A stretch of DNA of 64,000 nt from Aquila chrysaetos chrysaetos (taxonomy: Eukaryota > Chordata > Aves > Accipitriformes > Accipitridae): positions 11,930,501 through 11,994,500 of the forward strand of contig NC_044014.1 in the NCBI RefSeq assembly GCF_900496995.4, read 5' to 3'. The notes below the pieces were generated by a model, which had not been told where the DNA came from, ran no database searches, and saw only the letters and a program-made list of their open reading frames with translations. This document shows, in pieces, positions 1 through 12,000 of this stretch (the stretch's first letter is position 1; every line of letters starts with the position of its first letter). A program made the position numbers and the translations under genes.

Positions 1-1468
1 GTAAGAGAGCCACGCAGACATAAATATATGCACCCCATCTGTGGGACTGACTGCTTGCTCTGAAGCTGTGTCTGCAGAAAGACTGATTATTTGCTGTTAC
101 GAAAGAGTGGGTGAAGGACCGAGGGGAAGCAGCGGTGCCTGTCCCATCCCCAGAGGTGTCGCTGGTTGGATGATATCATTGACCAAAGAGGTATTTTGCA
201 ACCCGTTCCCAGCAGTGCCAGGACACAGACTAACCAAGGGCCACAGAGACTCCCTGGGGGAATTGGCGGGTGGACGCAGAGAAGCGGCTGAACGCCTGCG
301 CTCAGCATGCTTGGTGAGCCAGGCTGTGGGGCAAGGGGCAGAGAAAGCCTGTGGGGGTCTGCGACCTGTGCCGCCTTGTTTCGGGGCAGCTTTTTCAGTC
401 TTTGTGACCAGTACAAACAAAATAATGTCTGACAGAGATGCCAGACTGGACATTTGACTTCCACAGAGCACCCTGAAATACCAGAAAATCCCTTTCCTCC
501 TGCCCCTGCTCCTCATTAGCACCCTGGAAGGAGGTGGCTGCAGTAGATTTGTAATCAGAGTAGAACAAAAATAATTATTTTGGCTGACCACATCCATCCA
601 ACAAAGTAATACACATCCAAACTGACGAATCACGTTGCCTGGATTTTACTCCCTCTTTGAGCCATCCATCTGCAGCCTCCAGATCCACAAACAAATGTGA
701 TTTTCTAACCGGGGCACCAAAACCAGCCCCAGGAAAAGGCAGACTCCTTTCTGCGAGGCATTTTCACACTAAGGCAGGTGAGCTGCTGGCCTTATGGCAT
801 CTGACTGGCTTTCACAAGCTGCAGCAACTTCACCTGACACCGGGTGGCCTCCCATAAGTGTGGAATTTCCTCCTGTCCTTTGAAGATCAAAGGACAGCAA
901 AGATAACTTCCAGCTTTATCATGGAAACTAAAACCACTACCCCAGGGATTATCTTGGACCTCCCTCCCTGTTAGCACTCAGCATTTCTCAGGCTTTTCCC
1001 AGGCTGAGCCCAGAGGCAGGAGGACATCCTTCTCTTATCACACCCAAGCTGGCAGGCTTCACCGGTGCAGGTTTTCACAGTTCGGTCCAGATAATGGGCA
1101 TCTTTTTTATCTTTTCCAGCCCTCCAAGGAAGCGTCTTGCTGTTTGTTCTACATGATTTCCCCTTGCCGTGGCCCACTGTGCCCACTGCCTCCCCTGGCA
1201 TCCCCAGCTCCCTCTCGGAGGGGGGCTGAAGAGAAGGAAATGGGAAGAGAAACTGAGAAACCGGGATGACAACACTGTCTGAGGCCTCTTGGCAGCCTCC
1301 CCTGCTGTCTGCAGACATCCCCCGCTTGTCCCAGTGACCTTTCCCCAGGATCCCACAAGCCAGAGCATCAAGCAGGGCAGTAGCCGGTTATGCAGAAGCC
1401 TTCTGCATCCACCTTCTTCCCCATGCACACGGCTGAGGCGTATCCCCATCAGATGTTACGTTCAAGTC

Positions 1469-1710
1469 CAGAAAAGCTTCTCGCAGCTGGGTTTAGTAAT
1501 CAGAACTGCCAGGAGCCACTTTAGCACTTAGTAGCACAGGGAACAACATACCCTCGCCTTCTCACTTCGCCCCACTGGTGGCCCCTGATCAATTCTCTTG
1601 AGCATATCCGCCTGCGTATGCCATGCTGACTGCCAGAAAACCAGCTGCTCTTCACAGCTGGATTTAGTAAACTGAACCATGTCAATGCTTTAGCACTCAG
1701 TAGCACACAG
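1469..1710. repeat. Diverged direct repeat pair (about 75 bp units, 165 bp apart)
   Basis: 1469-1540 and 1634-1710 share CAGAAAA, then GCAGCTGG or ACAGCTGG, then TTTAGTAA, then TTTAGCACTYAGTAGCACA in the same order and orientation, with intervening differences. An old tandem duplication or two copies of an unnamed repeat would explain it. Confidence 0.55.
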
Positions 1711-2778
1711 ATTTCTTGCCACCCACCCAGGGCTCCCATCGCCTGCTTCCTGGCAGAGCGGTTGCTCTACCCTGTGGTGGTTGTCTGAAAGCGCTGTCCG
1801 ATTGGTTTTGTTTTTAACTAAGTAAAACGTTATATCCTGGGGGAAAAAAAAAACCTGACAAACTCTCTCTTGTAATATGGAACATATGGCCTCACAAGCA
1901 CAGTACAATAAATACATCATGGTAACAAGATTTTGTGCTTAGGATAGCTTTTGTCCATGGGTCTAAAGTGCATTGCAAACATATGAAAAAAGCTTTATGT
2001 CTTTCTCAAAATGAGATCGATATCATTATCCCTGATGCAAGGCAGAACGCAGAGACATACGGATAAGCCTGCGAGAAACATTTAGAGAAATTCAGGTCCA
2101 CTCTAGCAGCAAAATGCTTCTTGCATGAGCAAAACCACATCAGCAAAGCTCTGCTTTTTACCAACAGAGCAGAAACATCCTCTGCAGGAGAAATGAGCTG
2201 TGCTGCAGAAAAGAGTTTTGCTGGTATAATCCTTTTCTATATACTCAAGGGATCTGTCTGGTCAGCTCGGTCAGTCCAGGTCTCACTCACTTCCTTTACG
2301 CTTTTGACAAATGTGACTGTGCCAGCAGGAGTGTACAGAGCAGCTGCATCGCTTGCCCTGGAAAGCCAAGGGCAGAGCCCACAATCAATCCCAGACTGCC
2401 TGACCCCCCGGGCTCTCCGTTAGCCACAGTAATTACTCGGGGCAACGTGGGCAATCTGAGGAAGACCTCGGGTCGAAAGCATCTCTAGGAGATGAAAACG
2501 CATGGTTCTGCTCCATCCCCGCTAGAAATCTGCTTCATCTTGGCCAGCCTCTCGGGGCCCTGCCGGATGGCAGTTAATAGTCACGCTGGAATTCGTGTCA
2601 ATTGATTTTCCAGTTAACTTGACTTAACATGGTTGGAGGCATTAGAGCAGAGAGGATATAGCTGTTGTTCCAGCCTGAGTCCTGTAGACTTCATATTCCA
2701 TTTCAATGCAGCAGCAAGTTTAGTTCCAATTAGAACAAACAGTTCCTTAAAATAAAGATTTAATGTAAAGATTCATCC

Positions 2779-2853
2779 AGGGCCTGATCTGAGGCCCATT
2801 GTGTTCAGGAGCTGTCCTCCCCACTGAAGGCAATAGGCTTTGGATCAGGGCCT
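2779..2853. repeat. Ancient palindromic (MITE-like) amniote repeat
   Basis: Left end AGGGCCTGATCTGAGGCCCATT is an imperfect reverse complement of right end AATAGGCTTTGGATCAGGGCCT. I recall similar GGGCCTGATCC / GGATCAGGCCC palindromes as high-copy ancient repeats in sauropsid genomes. The family name is not assigned. Confidence 0.5.
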
Positions 2854-5800
2854 GGAGGCAGCTTGCAATGTATGGGCAATTTAATAACAAGAGATGACTC
2901 ACTATCAAATGCAGTCTGCTTTACAAAGGAGTCTCAGAAATGGAGTATTTGTGTGACAGAAATAAACCACTATTCACACACACACACAAAAAGAGAGCCC
3001 ATGAAAAACTACATTATTGCTTCACTTGGGAGACTTAAGCCTCATCCAATGAACCCTTACTCACGTGAGTAACTTTACTAACAGAGTAGCTCAGTAAAAC
3101 CAAATCTGGAAAAATGGTTATGCCAAAGGGGTTTGAGGTCTTTGTCATTTTGCCTGTCATTTCTGAGTGTCTAACAGTCTCAGCAGATCAGACACCTTTA
3201 TGGGCTGCCTGTCCTGAAATCCTAGTTGTGACCGCAACGAGCATGGGCTGAGGCTGGGGCAGGGACCCCTGTGTCATGTAGCTGTAGGATTTATACTACA
3301 AGTGTTTCCCACCTCTGCTCACGTACAGCATGTCTAACGGGTCCCATGGATCCCGTGCATGCTTCTCTCCGAGAGGTGCTTTCCACCCGTGGTGTCCCTA
3401 GCATGGGTTGTCTTCTGGCATACGCAAAAAAAATCCCTGAGAGAAATATGACAGTCCTAGGGCAATGCTGTCCCTAAGGGGCTTTGAGCTTCTTTCTCCC
3501 TTTCTATCTACCACGGTCATTCCTGGTCTTGAGCTGCTGGCTTTCTGGGTTTGTTTGGTGTTGGTACAGCTCCTAGCACAACAGGTTCTGCTAGGCTTCC
3601 CAGGAGCTACAAATAACAGTCAGTGACTTCCATGGGATAGGCAAGTACTTGAAAGGGATATCTAGGGGCCATAAATCCTCTTTAATAACCAGACAAAGCT
3701 GGAAGAAGTGCTGAGCACTTCAGCTATAATCACAGGAGCCATTTCTCTTGGTAACCTTTATGTTCCCTGCAAGTGTTCATAGGCGGGATACATAGGGATA
3801 CAGCAGTGCTGCTAATAGAAAAATGAACCAATTTGGTAAGCCTTACTTAGATGTCAGAGTACTTTGAATTCTGAAGCTGAAATAAACAGATTGAAATGAC
3901 CCCATAGTTTATAATGCAATGGTAAAACAAAGTAGGACTTTACAACTGAGGCCCCAGTGTCAGAACTTCGTTTGATTTTCTCTGATGACTCAACCTATTT
4001 CACAAGCTATTTTCATATTCCTTATTTAGCGAACTTACTCATGTCTCGGTAAAAGCCTACAATGTGATAAAGCCAAGGAACCGTAATGTGTGGCACTGGT
4101 AACACCTCCCACGCCAAAAAAATCCTACTTCCATATTTATATGGCTCTGCAAATTGGTTCCTGCCTTTTTCTCCCCAGAGAATGAGCTGGCAGCGTGTCT
4201 AGTCTCCAATTAGCATGAAGCCGTGAAAAGTGGAGATGGAGGGTCAAATTCACCATGCCTGGAGCCTCACTTATTTTTGCCATATTACAGGCACATTTGG
4301 ACCTCTGACTTCCCAGCAAGGTAACTATTGTTTTTAGCATACAAATAACAATGCCTGCAGAATACCTTGTTCATTCACACTTTGTCTCCTGAAAAAAAGA
4401 AGCTCGCCACTAGAAGGCAAGAAGCTAAGAAGAGCTACCTACCTTGTGTTGCTCAAGGACTGGAGATGGGCACCTCAGTATAAACTCCCCATGGAGCAGG
4501 TGAATTTTACCTGGGTTTTACTGGTCAGGATGTAATTTCTGCCTTTTAGAAAGTCCTTTAATAGAGAAGCAGGAGAAGCCTTTGTAACCAGCGCAGGTAC
4601 AAATCACACCAGCAAGTGTAAGAACACGTAGGGACACTTGAGGACAACACCCACCCATCCACCCCCACCCCAGATCTCTTCACAATCTGATTTGCAACGA
4701 TGTAAAGACATGTATTTGTGTGGCAGTTTTTTGAAGAGTTTGTTTGTCTTGGAGACAGAAAGCAAAGGCAGCATGTGCAAAGCAGAGACAGGGGCTGAGC
4801 AACAGCACTCACGCTTGCAACATGACTGCTCTTTGCAAGCCTAAAAGCAATGGACTAAAAGCTATGTAGCACAGGCCCTCTTCAGTCCCACACCAGAATC
4901 TGAAACAGCTCCCAAATGACACCAGGGAGTCCAGGACATAAGGGTACACCATCAGGCGTGTCAATGGAGAGAGGTGCTCGTGTCCCAGGCCAGCCCTGAA
5001 CCAGCACTTCCATGGGCAGCAGAACCTGCAAAATCCCCTTTTCTGTGACATTTCCTCTCATCTTCTTTGGATTCAGGTATCATAAGGAATAAGCTCTAAT
5101 CAAAGTTTTGCCTAAGGGTACAGCATTCCTGGCATCTTTCCCTCACTTGCATTTTCTGATGTCTAAAAGCATCCTGCTATAGCCTTCCCCTTGCTGTTAC
5201 AGCTACGTAGGTCTCTACTTTCATCAGGACTTTGGTTTTGAGATCCCCACTCCTTCACCAAGCTTAGCTGCCAGATGGACACAGGCACATTGAACCAGCC
5301 AGTTCAGCCCCCATCACTGTCAGCCCCCACCCTTCACCTCTGACATTACCCACTCACCTGCCTGATCTGAATTTCCATCCCTAGGAGTAAGCTACCCAAA
5401 ACCAAGACCATCTGGGCTATAAAAGCCCCCTAAATATTCCATCCTACCCAATCTGGTGAATTTGCTCAGCACGCAAGCTGCAAAACACTGTCAGAGTTTT
5501 CCTTTCCCTAAGGATGGTAGTAGCTGTTGTGTGCTGGTGTCTGGAAGCAGAGAACTAGGGTTGCTGCCCTGCCCATGCAGGTTCAAACTCACACATCCCA
5601 TCTCCCAGGTAGGTGCCATCCTGATTTGTCACGCTTACCTTCACACCTTAGTGCTTGGGTCCTCAGCTGCTCCCCGTCCATGGGAGCAGCATGGCCAGGG
5701 AGGGAGGAGAGCACCTACTCTCTCCCCAGAGCCCTGCAGTCAGATGGCTGTGATGTCCCCTCAGAAAGGTGGGATCTGCCAAGCTGGCCAAGGGAGGAGC

Positions 5801-6972
5801 TGAGCTGGGAGCAGAGGTCTTACATTAGCACTGAAACAGCAAAACAGGCGCCAGCACAAGCATGGCAGCACATACCTTTGGGAGGTACATCCCACTCTGC
5901 CCTGGATGCTGGGGCTTCCTTCAGCCTGCAGGGAGGAGACATGGATTGCGACCGGCCAAGCAGAGGGGAGCGGTGCCCTGGGCAGGAACACAAACCTCAA
6001 GCTCCTGTGCCCAGGCATAACAACAGCCCCTTTTCAGGGTCCCACAGGGCTCTGGCCCTCCATCCTTGCTGAATCCCAGCCCAGCACTTCCCCCTGCCAA
6101 CACTATCTGCCAATGCACTGTGCTAAAGCCCAGGATCAGAGCCCCTCTCCAAAACCAGAGCAGCTGCCTTCCCTCTCTGCTAAATACCTGGCTCCTCTGC
6201 CAGCTGCTGTGGTCAAATCTGCCAAAGCCAGCAGTCCCTCTGTTAACCCCTTCAGCCCACTGCCTTGTCCTCTGCAGGTTCCCATGGCAAGCATCATCAG
6301 CTCTGCAAAGGTTTTCAGCTTCTTCATCCTTGAGAAATAAAGCTGGTCATTCCCCCGGAAGGGGTTTTATGCTGTTTTAATGAGAGCTGTTGGCTTCTCT
6401 GTTTCTGTCAAGGTGGTAGGTATCTGTGGTCAGGATGTGGCCCCTCGTGATAAGCCTGCCAGCCTTTCTGCTTGGGGGAGCTTGTGAGGGCTGAGAGGCC
6501 TTTTCACTGCAACTGGCCACGAGTTTCCAGAGAGCACTTTCCAGAGCAATCAGATCTCTTAGATTTATTGATCTGCTCTTATTAGATCACCTGCCTCACC
6601 TCCCCAGCTGCTGGTTCCCATGTTTGGGTTTCACAGAGCCCAGGCGGGGCAGCTGCCATGTCCCCCTGACACAGGGAAGAAATCCAAGGCTCATCTCCAA
6701 TGACAGCTTCTCACCCGTCAGATTTGCTTCCCTTGGGGTAACAAGTTACAAACAGATGAACCCCACAGGGCATAGATGCTTTGTAACCCAGACATCTACC
6801 ATAAATTTTCCAACTCGATAACTTGGAAATGCAGATTATAAATGTGCTGCAGTGATGAGCCAGAAAGAACCTAAAACCTTCCAGCTGAAGAGGGGTATGA
6901 AATGGCTCAGAGATGCTGGCACTTCAAATTTAATGAAAAAATTAAAAAAAAGTGAAAAGATGAGAATTACCC

Positions 6973-7050
6973 ACATGCCCTGGTCCCTGGCGTGACGCTC
7001 GTGGGTGGCCAAGGCCACCCACGAGCGTCACGCCAGGGACCAGGGCATGT
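6973..7050. repeat. Near-perfect 78-bp palindrome (38-bp arms, 2-bp spacer)
   Basis: Arm 6973-7010 and arm 7013-7050 are exact reverse complements, separated only by AA at 7011-7012; identity stops abruptly on both sides. The arms are GC-rich and contain TGGCGTGACGC. The structure would form a very stable hairpin or cruciform. It lies about 370 bp beyond the predicted DUSP5 3' end. Its loop is too short for a conventional microRNA precursor. Confidence 0.95.
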
Positions 7051-7440
7051 AGCATCCCATGGCATATGCTTGGGAAGGAAGTGGAGGCTGTGCTTAGTTC
7101 AGATTTTCATCTTCAGCAAGATGGCAAATCTTATATAAAACATGCGTGAATCAAAACAGAAGTGCCTGCCTAGCTGCTGGGAAGTGACGCCACTGTGACT
7201 CATGTCATTCTGTTTAAAACAATCCTCCCCCTCACCTTCTCCCGTCTGTAGAGCTGCACCTTGGAGGCTTTCAGCACAGAGCCCAGTGATGCTTACCCTT
7301 CTCTTCTACCTCCTTACACCTCTTTCGGGCCATGGTGTTTTTCTCAGGTGACCTCTCCTGCCACAGAGCTCTGCCAAAGCACTTTCGCAGCTCACTCCAA
7401 GTACAACAAACAGCTTTCTTTTCCTGGCTTTTTTTTTTCC

Positions 7441-7446
7441 TTTATT
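7441..7446 (-). terminator. Polyadenylation signal AATAAA for DUSP5 (distal)
   Basis: The plus strand reads TTTATT, giving AATAAA on the transcript. A GT-rich element (TGTTTGTTGT) follows about 28 nt downstream at 7403-7413, the arrangement expected for a real cleavage site near 7420. Confidence 0.65.
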
Positions 7447-8275
7447 ATTTTTTACACTCCATAAAAACCATTGCAGGTTTTCTTTCACATTCACGAGATC
7501 TCCTGGAAATTATTGCCATTTCCCATACATATTACATATTTAAAAAAGTAAAAAGGTCAACAGACAAAGAGAGATGCTCGTTCAGGACTCCTTGCAGACA
7601 CAGAAGCCAATACGAGCGAGAGAGAAACTGGTTTTCAGGGACAAAGGCTGGCTAGAGGTGACCACACTCGCTAAGCAAGCCACTTAACACTGAACAAGAC
7701 CACTTGACCACACACGATACACATCGGGAACACTTGGGAAGAGATAAAGGAAGAGTTGGCTTGGAGCCGAGCTTGTCAGGTTTTTTTGGTGTAAAATCCA
7801 GCAGTTACAGTGTTATCTGATGGGAAGTAACTTGGATGAGGATTGTGGAGACATTCAAGTATTCTAGGGCTGTTCTTAAATAACAGATGGGAGGATAATA
7901 GCTCAGCAGGGTAGCCGGATAGCTTTGGTTAAGTCCCCCGCTTTAGTTAAAAGCACATCCAGTACAAAGGCAAATGCAGAAGTACAGGAAATGTCACACC
8001 TGAATGGATCCACGGTCTGGTTTGGTATCCAGTTACACTGTGGTCAATACCTGACACTTCAGAGGCTGGAGCAGGAGGGGATTTTCACCTGGTTGTGCAA
8101 CAGTGTCCTGGGAAAGGAGCTCCCTCCCGCCACCCCAGCCCTTTGCTGCCTGAAACATGACACAGGAGAGGGGAGGAGGAAAGCCGGAGAAAAAGCAGAA
8201 TGAATATTCACTCCCACCACCTCTGTAGTTGCAAAGGTGGTGCTTTTCATTTTGCTTTCTTCCCCACTGCTGCCG

Positions 8276-8281
8276 TTTATT
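8276..8281 (-). terminator. Alternative proximal AATAAA in DUSP5 3' UTR
   Basis: A second AATAAA lies about 375 nt after the stop codon. The downstream sequence is only weakly GT-rich, so it may give a minor short isoform that escapes the distal AU-rich pentamer, or it may be unused. Confidence 0.35.
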
Positions 8282-8654
8282 GCTTGAAACTTTAAATAAG
8301 GGTCTTTTAAAAAATAAGAAGGGGAGGAGATGGGAACCGAGAACATACTAAATGGATTTCTCATTGCTCCCCAGGAATCTGGAAATACAGTAGTGGGTGC
8401 ACGCTCTGTGGATAAAAACCTAAAAAAGCACTTTTTCTTTTTTTTTTAAAAAAGGACAATAGAAGTTCAGAAAACCTGCCACACTTAGAGCACTTGCGTC
8501 TTACAGTCACAGCATACAGGAAGTATGACCCACGACAACCACTCCATCTCAGACTAAGTCAATGAGGTTTCTCTATTGCACGTTCATGAAATGTTCTCGT
8601 TGGGGTCACAGTTAGGATCAGAGGACCGCACCAGCTCCAGTCTCCCCAGGGCAT

Positions 8655-9055
8655 TCAGCAGGACGAAGATGCCGTCATCGGGCTGAGTTTCAGCTGGTGG
8701 ACGGGAGAGTGGATGGGCACAGAACTCAACACTGAGGTAGGAAAGGCGAAACATGAGCCTTCGAAGTTTTTGCCTAATGTCAGTTCTTCTGCAAAGAATG
8801 ATGCAGCTTCTCTTTTGCACGAGGCAACGGGGGGGTTGGGAGTGGAAGACAAGATCTCCGACTCGTATTGTAGCAACTGGCCCATGAAGCCAAAGTTTGG
8901 TGAGATCAGGCTTCGGCGCTGCTTGATGTAATCGAAGGCTTCCTCCAGGCGGAGCTTCTTCGTCTTCATGAGATACGCCATGCAGATGGTGGGAGAGCGT
9001 GAAATCCCCGCTTCACAGTGCACCAGAATCTTGCCCCCTGTTCGTCTGACATAAT
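8655..9055 (-). CDS. DUSP5: DUSP5 coding exon 4 (residues 253-385 and stop)
   Basis: The exon carries the catalytic P-loop HCEAGISRS (C266, R272), then AYLMKTKKLRLEEAFDYIKQRR, then SPNFGFMGQLLQYESEIL. All are hallmarks of MAP kinase phosphatases. The acceptor is CCCTAG followed by ATTATGTC. The tail after about residue 321 is variable and ends SSSC at a TGA stop (8655-8657). It keeps the FPTSVLSSVPIHS-like segment seen in mammalian DUSP5. An open frame continuing upstream through the acceptor is intronic readthrough, not part of the protein. Confidence 0.97.
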
Positions 9056-12000
9056 CTAGGGAAAAAAAGTCATTACAGACGTCAATTGTCATTGGGGATG
9101 GAGAGGACACTGCGACATGCACCCAGTGCTGGAGGTGGAGCATGGCACACAGCCAGTCCACCAGCAAAGAGAGGCTTGCTCTTCTGTTGGGTACTTGGAG
9201 GTGAAAAGGAGGTTAAATGGAGGTTAAAAGAGAAGGGGGACAAAACCTAGCCTGAGGTGGAGCTGAGCTGCAGATGACACTTGGTTTCAGAATTTGTGGA
9301 TCTTGATTTGGTTCTTTCTGCATTTTTTCAGAGAGTCCTTCCCTGTCTCCTTCCCACATGCCTATTTCTCTTTTGGAACAACTGACTTTGCAGAGCATTG
9401 CGAGACAGAGATCAGGTATCTGGGCAATGCTTGTGTTTGCTGTACCCGCATTTCTCTGCTGTACCCGCATTTCTCTGCCTGCGGCTTGAAGTGCTGACCC
9501 AAGCCCAGCCTGGCCAGCCCTCCCACCATCAGGTCTTTCAAAAGCTGCAGGGCTGCCTTCCTCTCATCAGCTTTGCTGGAAAAACAGGACTTTTCTTTAA
9601 AGTCTGAACCTAGCTCCCTGTTTGGCCAGTTAGCAGCAAACAGCGGCACCAGGAGCTGAGCGGTGGTGGGTACCCTTGGGTGGAGAGGCTGAGCTTGCTC
9701 CCTGCGGCCTCACCACAAAGCACACAATGACTGGTAGGCAGTTGCTAATTACAGCCTGGTTAAAGGATGCTTGGACTTAAGTCAGGATATAAAAGGCTTA
9801 TGCAAAGCACCCATTTTACACAACAGGAGCCACTGTGGTTACTCACACAACACAATGTTTGTTATTAGATTAAAGAGAATGTGCTTAAAATAAGCCTTTC
9901 CACACAAAAATACAGTTCAAAAATAGATGTTCTCTGCTCTATTGCCTTGAGCAATATGTTCAAGCTCCAATTTATGGATAACTGCACTGAGTGTAGTGCT
10001 TAGTGAAACAACGCAGAGTTGAGCAAGTTATCATTTGCCTGTCTTCGATTGTCTGCTGGGGGACTGGTGCCACCACGGCCGGTTATATTTAACTACTGCA
10101 CAAAATAAGGAAGACATGGATTTGAGTCATCCCCAGCATCTACACCACACGCCCAATTTTAAAAGAAAGTGAAAACTAAAGTCATCCTCAAAATCTGCAA
10201 AATTTCCAAGTGACTCAACAACTGTCAGAAGGCGTTGGGGATGGGACAGAATAGTGCCCTGAATTAGCATTTCTCTGAAAGGTGTGAGAAGTCCCTTACC
10301 AGGGAGGGGAAGGGCTCAGAGGGCACCCTCAGATCAGTTTTTTGTAATTCTGCCTGCATTGTCGAAGGACTTGAACTCAGCTGAGCAATAAGTCCAGCGA
10401 GTCTGTAACTGGGTTTTTATTCTGTTTCTCTCTCGAATGTTCCTGGAGAGCAACAGCACCGATTTCAACACCATCTCCACCCAGGCTCAGGCTGCTCCAC
10501 CCCACTAAACCACCCTGTGCCTCTCAGGGAGGAAAGCCTCTCCCTTGTGCTACCTGGCACGCGCAGGAAGATTTGGGAGACGATGGCCCAAAGTTTTCTA
10601 AGGGCCTCCCCATTGTTTTTTGCATTGGGCTATTTAATTAAAGGGCGAGATACCGACATGAGCAAAAGGAGAAATGGAAAAAGGTCTATGATAAGGGGAG
10701 ACACTGGATTTCTAAGTGTCTTTGGGATATCTCAGCACAGTGAGGCAGTAATCTGACTCTGCTTCACCTGGCTTTTACAGGGTCTGGCATGCAAGTCCAC
10801 GGAACCAATATGTTTTTTTCGTTTACAAAAATCAATAGATTTTGGTGTTATTCAACCATACTTCCTTGCTCCCTGCCGTGCTGAAGTTACACCTACGCTT
10901 GCTTTGAAAAGAAAATAAAGCTAACCAGCTCACTCGCCTCGTCTGCCTGACAGCAGTCAAGGAGGCATTTTCTTTTCTCGGCCTCCCAGCCTGGACAGAA
11001 GGACAGAGACCTTGCTCTGAATGTCCCTCTTCCTTCCTTCCTCATGGAAATCCCTCTACCAGGAGAGATGCTGGAGAAGGGAGGGAGCTTAAACTTTTGC
11101 TGTAACCTCTGGGAACACACAGAAAATAACGTGTCCTTCCCACCAATAAGTATTTTAAAATAAATGAATTTAAAATACATGAAGATCTGGAAATTTGTTA
11201 ATTTGGACTTACCGATGAAGTCGATGGCTTCCTGGAAGTGTGAGCTGATGTCCGCTGTGTGACTGTCCTCCACTGGGATCCACTTGTAGCAATACTGGTC
11301 TTTGAAGGACTCCGAGCTTTTCCTGGAGACATTGAGCAGGGCTGTGATGTGCAGGTTGGCAAGAAACTCACACTTGGAAGCATGATAGGCACTACCAAGG
11401 TAGAGAAAAGGCAGGATTTCGACTGGCCCGCCCTGGAAGAGAAGGAGCAGAAACATGTAATTCCTTTTCAAGGGTATTTGAGTCCTGATACCCGAGAGAG
11501 AGCCACAGGAGCCTGTGTGGGTGCCCATTCCCTCCCTCCCTGGCATTTTTGGCCACAGTGCTGCCGTCCAGTGAATCACTGTGCTAGCAAAGCCCACACA
11601 GGAAAAAGGTTTTAATTTTCTTGTCCACATCTGTGAGGTACAAAGTCAGATCTAGCCCACTTGCGTGCAGGATGTTTCTGGCTTTCTTTCAAGTGCTGCC
11701 CCTCGGGACGCACACGAAGCGCTTTCATACGTGAGGCCCGTTCCCTCTGAGGCTTTACCGAAATACGGCCAAGGCGGGGAGCCACGTCCGAGCAGGAAGG
11801 AAGAGGAGGACAGAGGAAGAAGCTGCTATAGCTCAGCTCCTCCACTCACACCTCCAAAGGTGAAGCAAAGCAAAAAAACAGGAGCAAGGCTCCCCGTCCT
11901 GCTGCACCTCCCTGGGGTGCAGCACCTGCCACGTCACCCGCTCCGAGATGTCATCTCGGTTCCTCCTTCCTCAGCACAAGCGAAGGCTGGGTGACGAGAC

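Larger units (their letters stand above)
1..7419. other. Intergenic DNA 3' of DUSP5
   Basis: No exon recognised. Contents are a diverged direct repeat pair (1469-1710), an ancient palindromic repeat (2779-2853), a short CA run near 2975-2988, AP-1 motifs (2895, 3986, 7196) and the palindrome at 6973-7050. Open frames of up to 181 residues occur but look like chance. In other amniotes SMC3 lies on this side of DUSP5, so its gene would be expected beyond the left edge. Confidence 0.7.
7420..8654 (-). other. DUSP5: DUSP5 3' UTR (predicted)
   Basis: About 1.2 kb separates the stop codon from the best polyadenylation signal, similar to the length of human DUSP5 3' UTR. On the transcript strand ATTTA pentamers occur at 7877-7881, 8293-8297 and 8349-8353. 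This sparse AU-rich content would fit the short mRNA life of an immediate-early gene, but it is not a dense ARE. A poly(T)/poly(A) stretch lies near 8429-8455. The exact 3' end is inferred, not shown. Confidence 0.7.

Noticed and set aside
5527-6340. Overlapping frames of 181 and 144 codons left of DUSP5
   Set aside because: Both are low-information Ser/Pro/Leu-rich translations in different frames, with no splice or motif support.
6973-7050. Palindrome as a microRNA precursor
   Set aside because: A perfect 38-bp stem with a 2-nt loop lacks the terminal loop and bulges of a Drosha substrate.
9056-9167. Extra coding sequence upstream of DUSP5 exon 4
   Set aside because: It is open by chance. 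A clear CCCTAG acceptor at 9056-9061 and the family alignment place the exon start at 9055.
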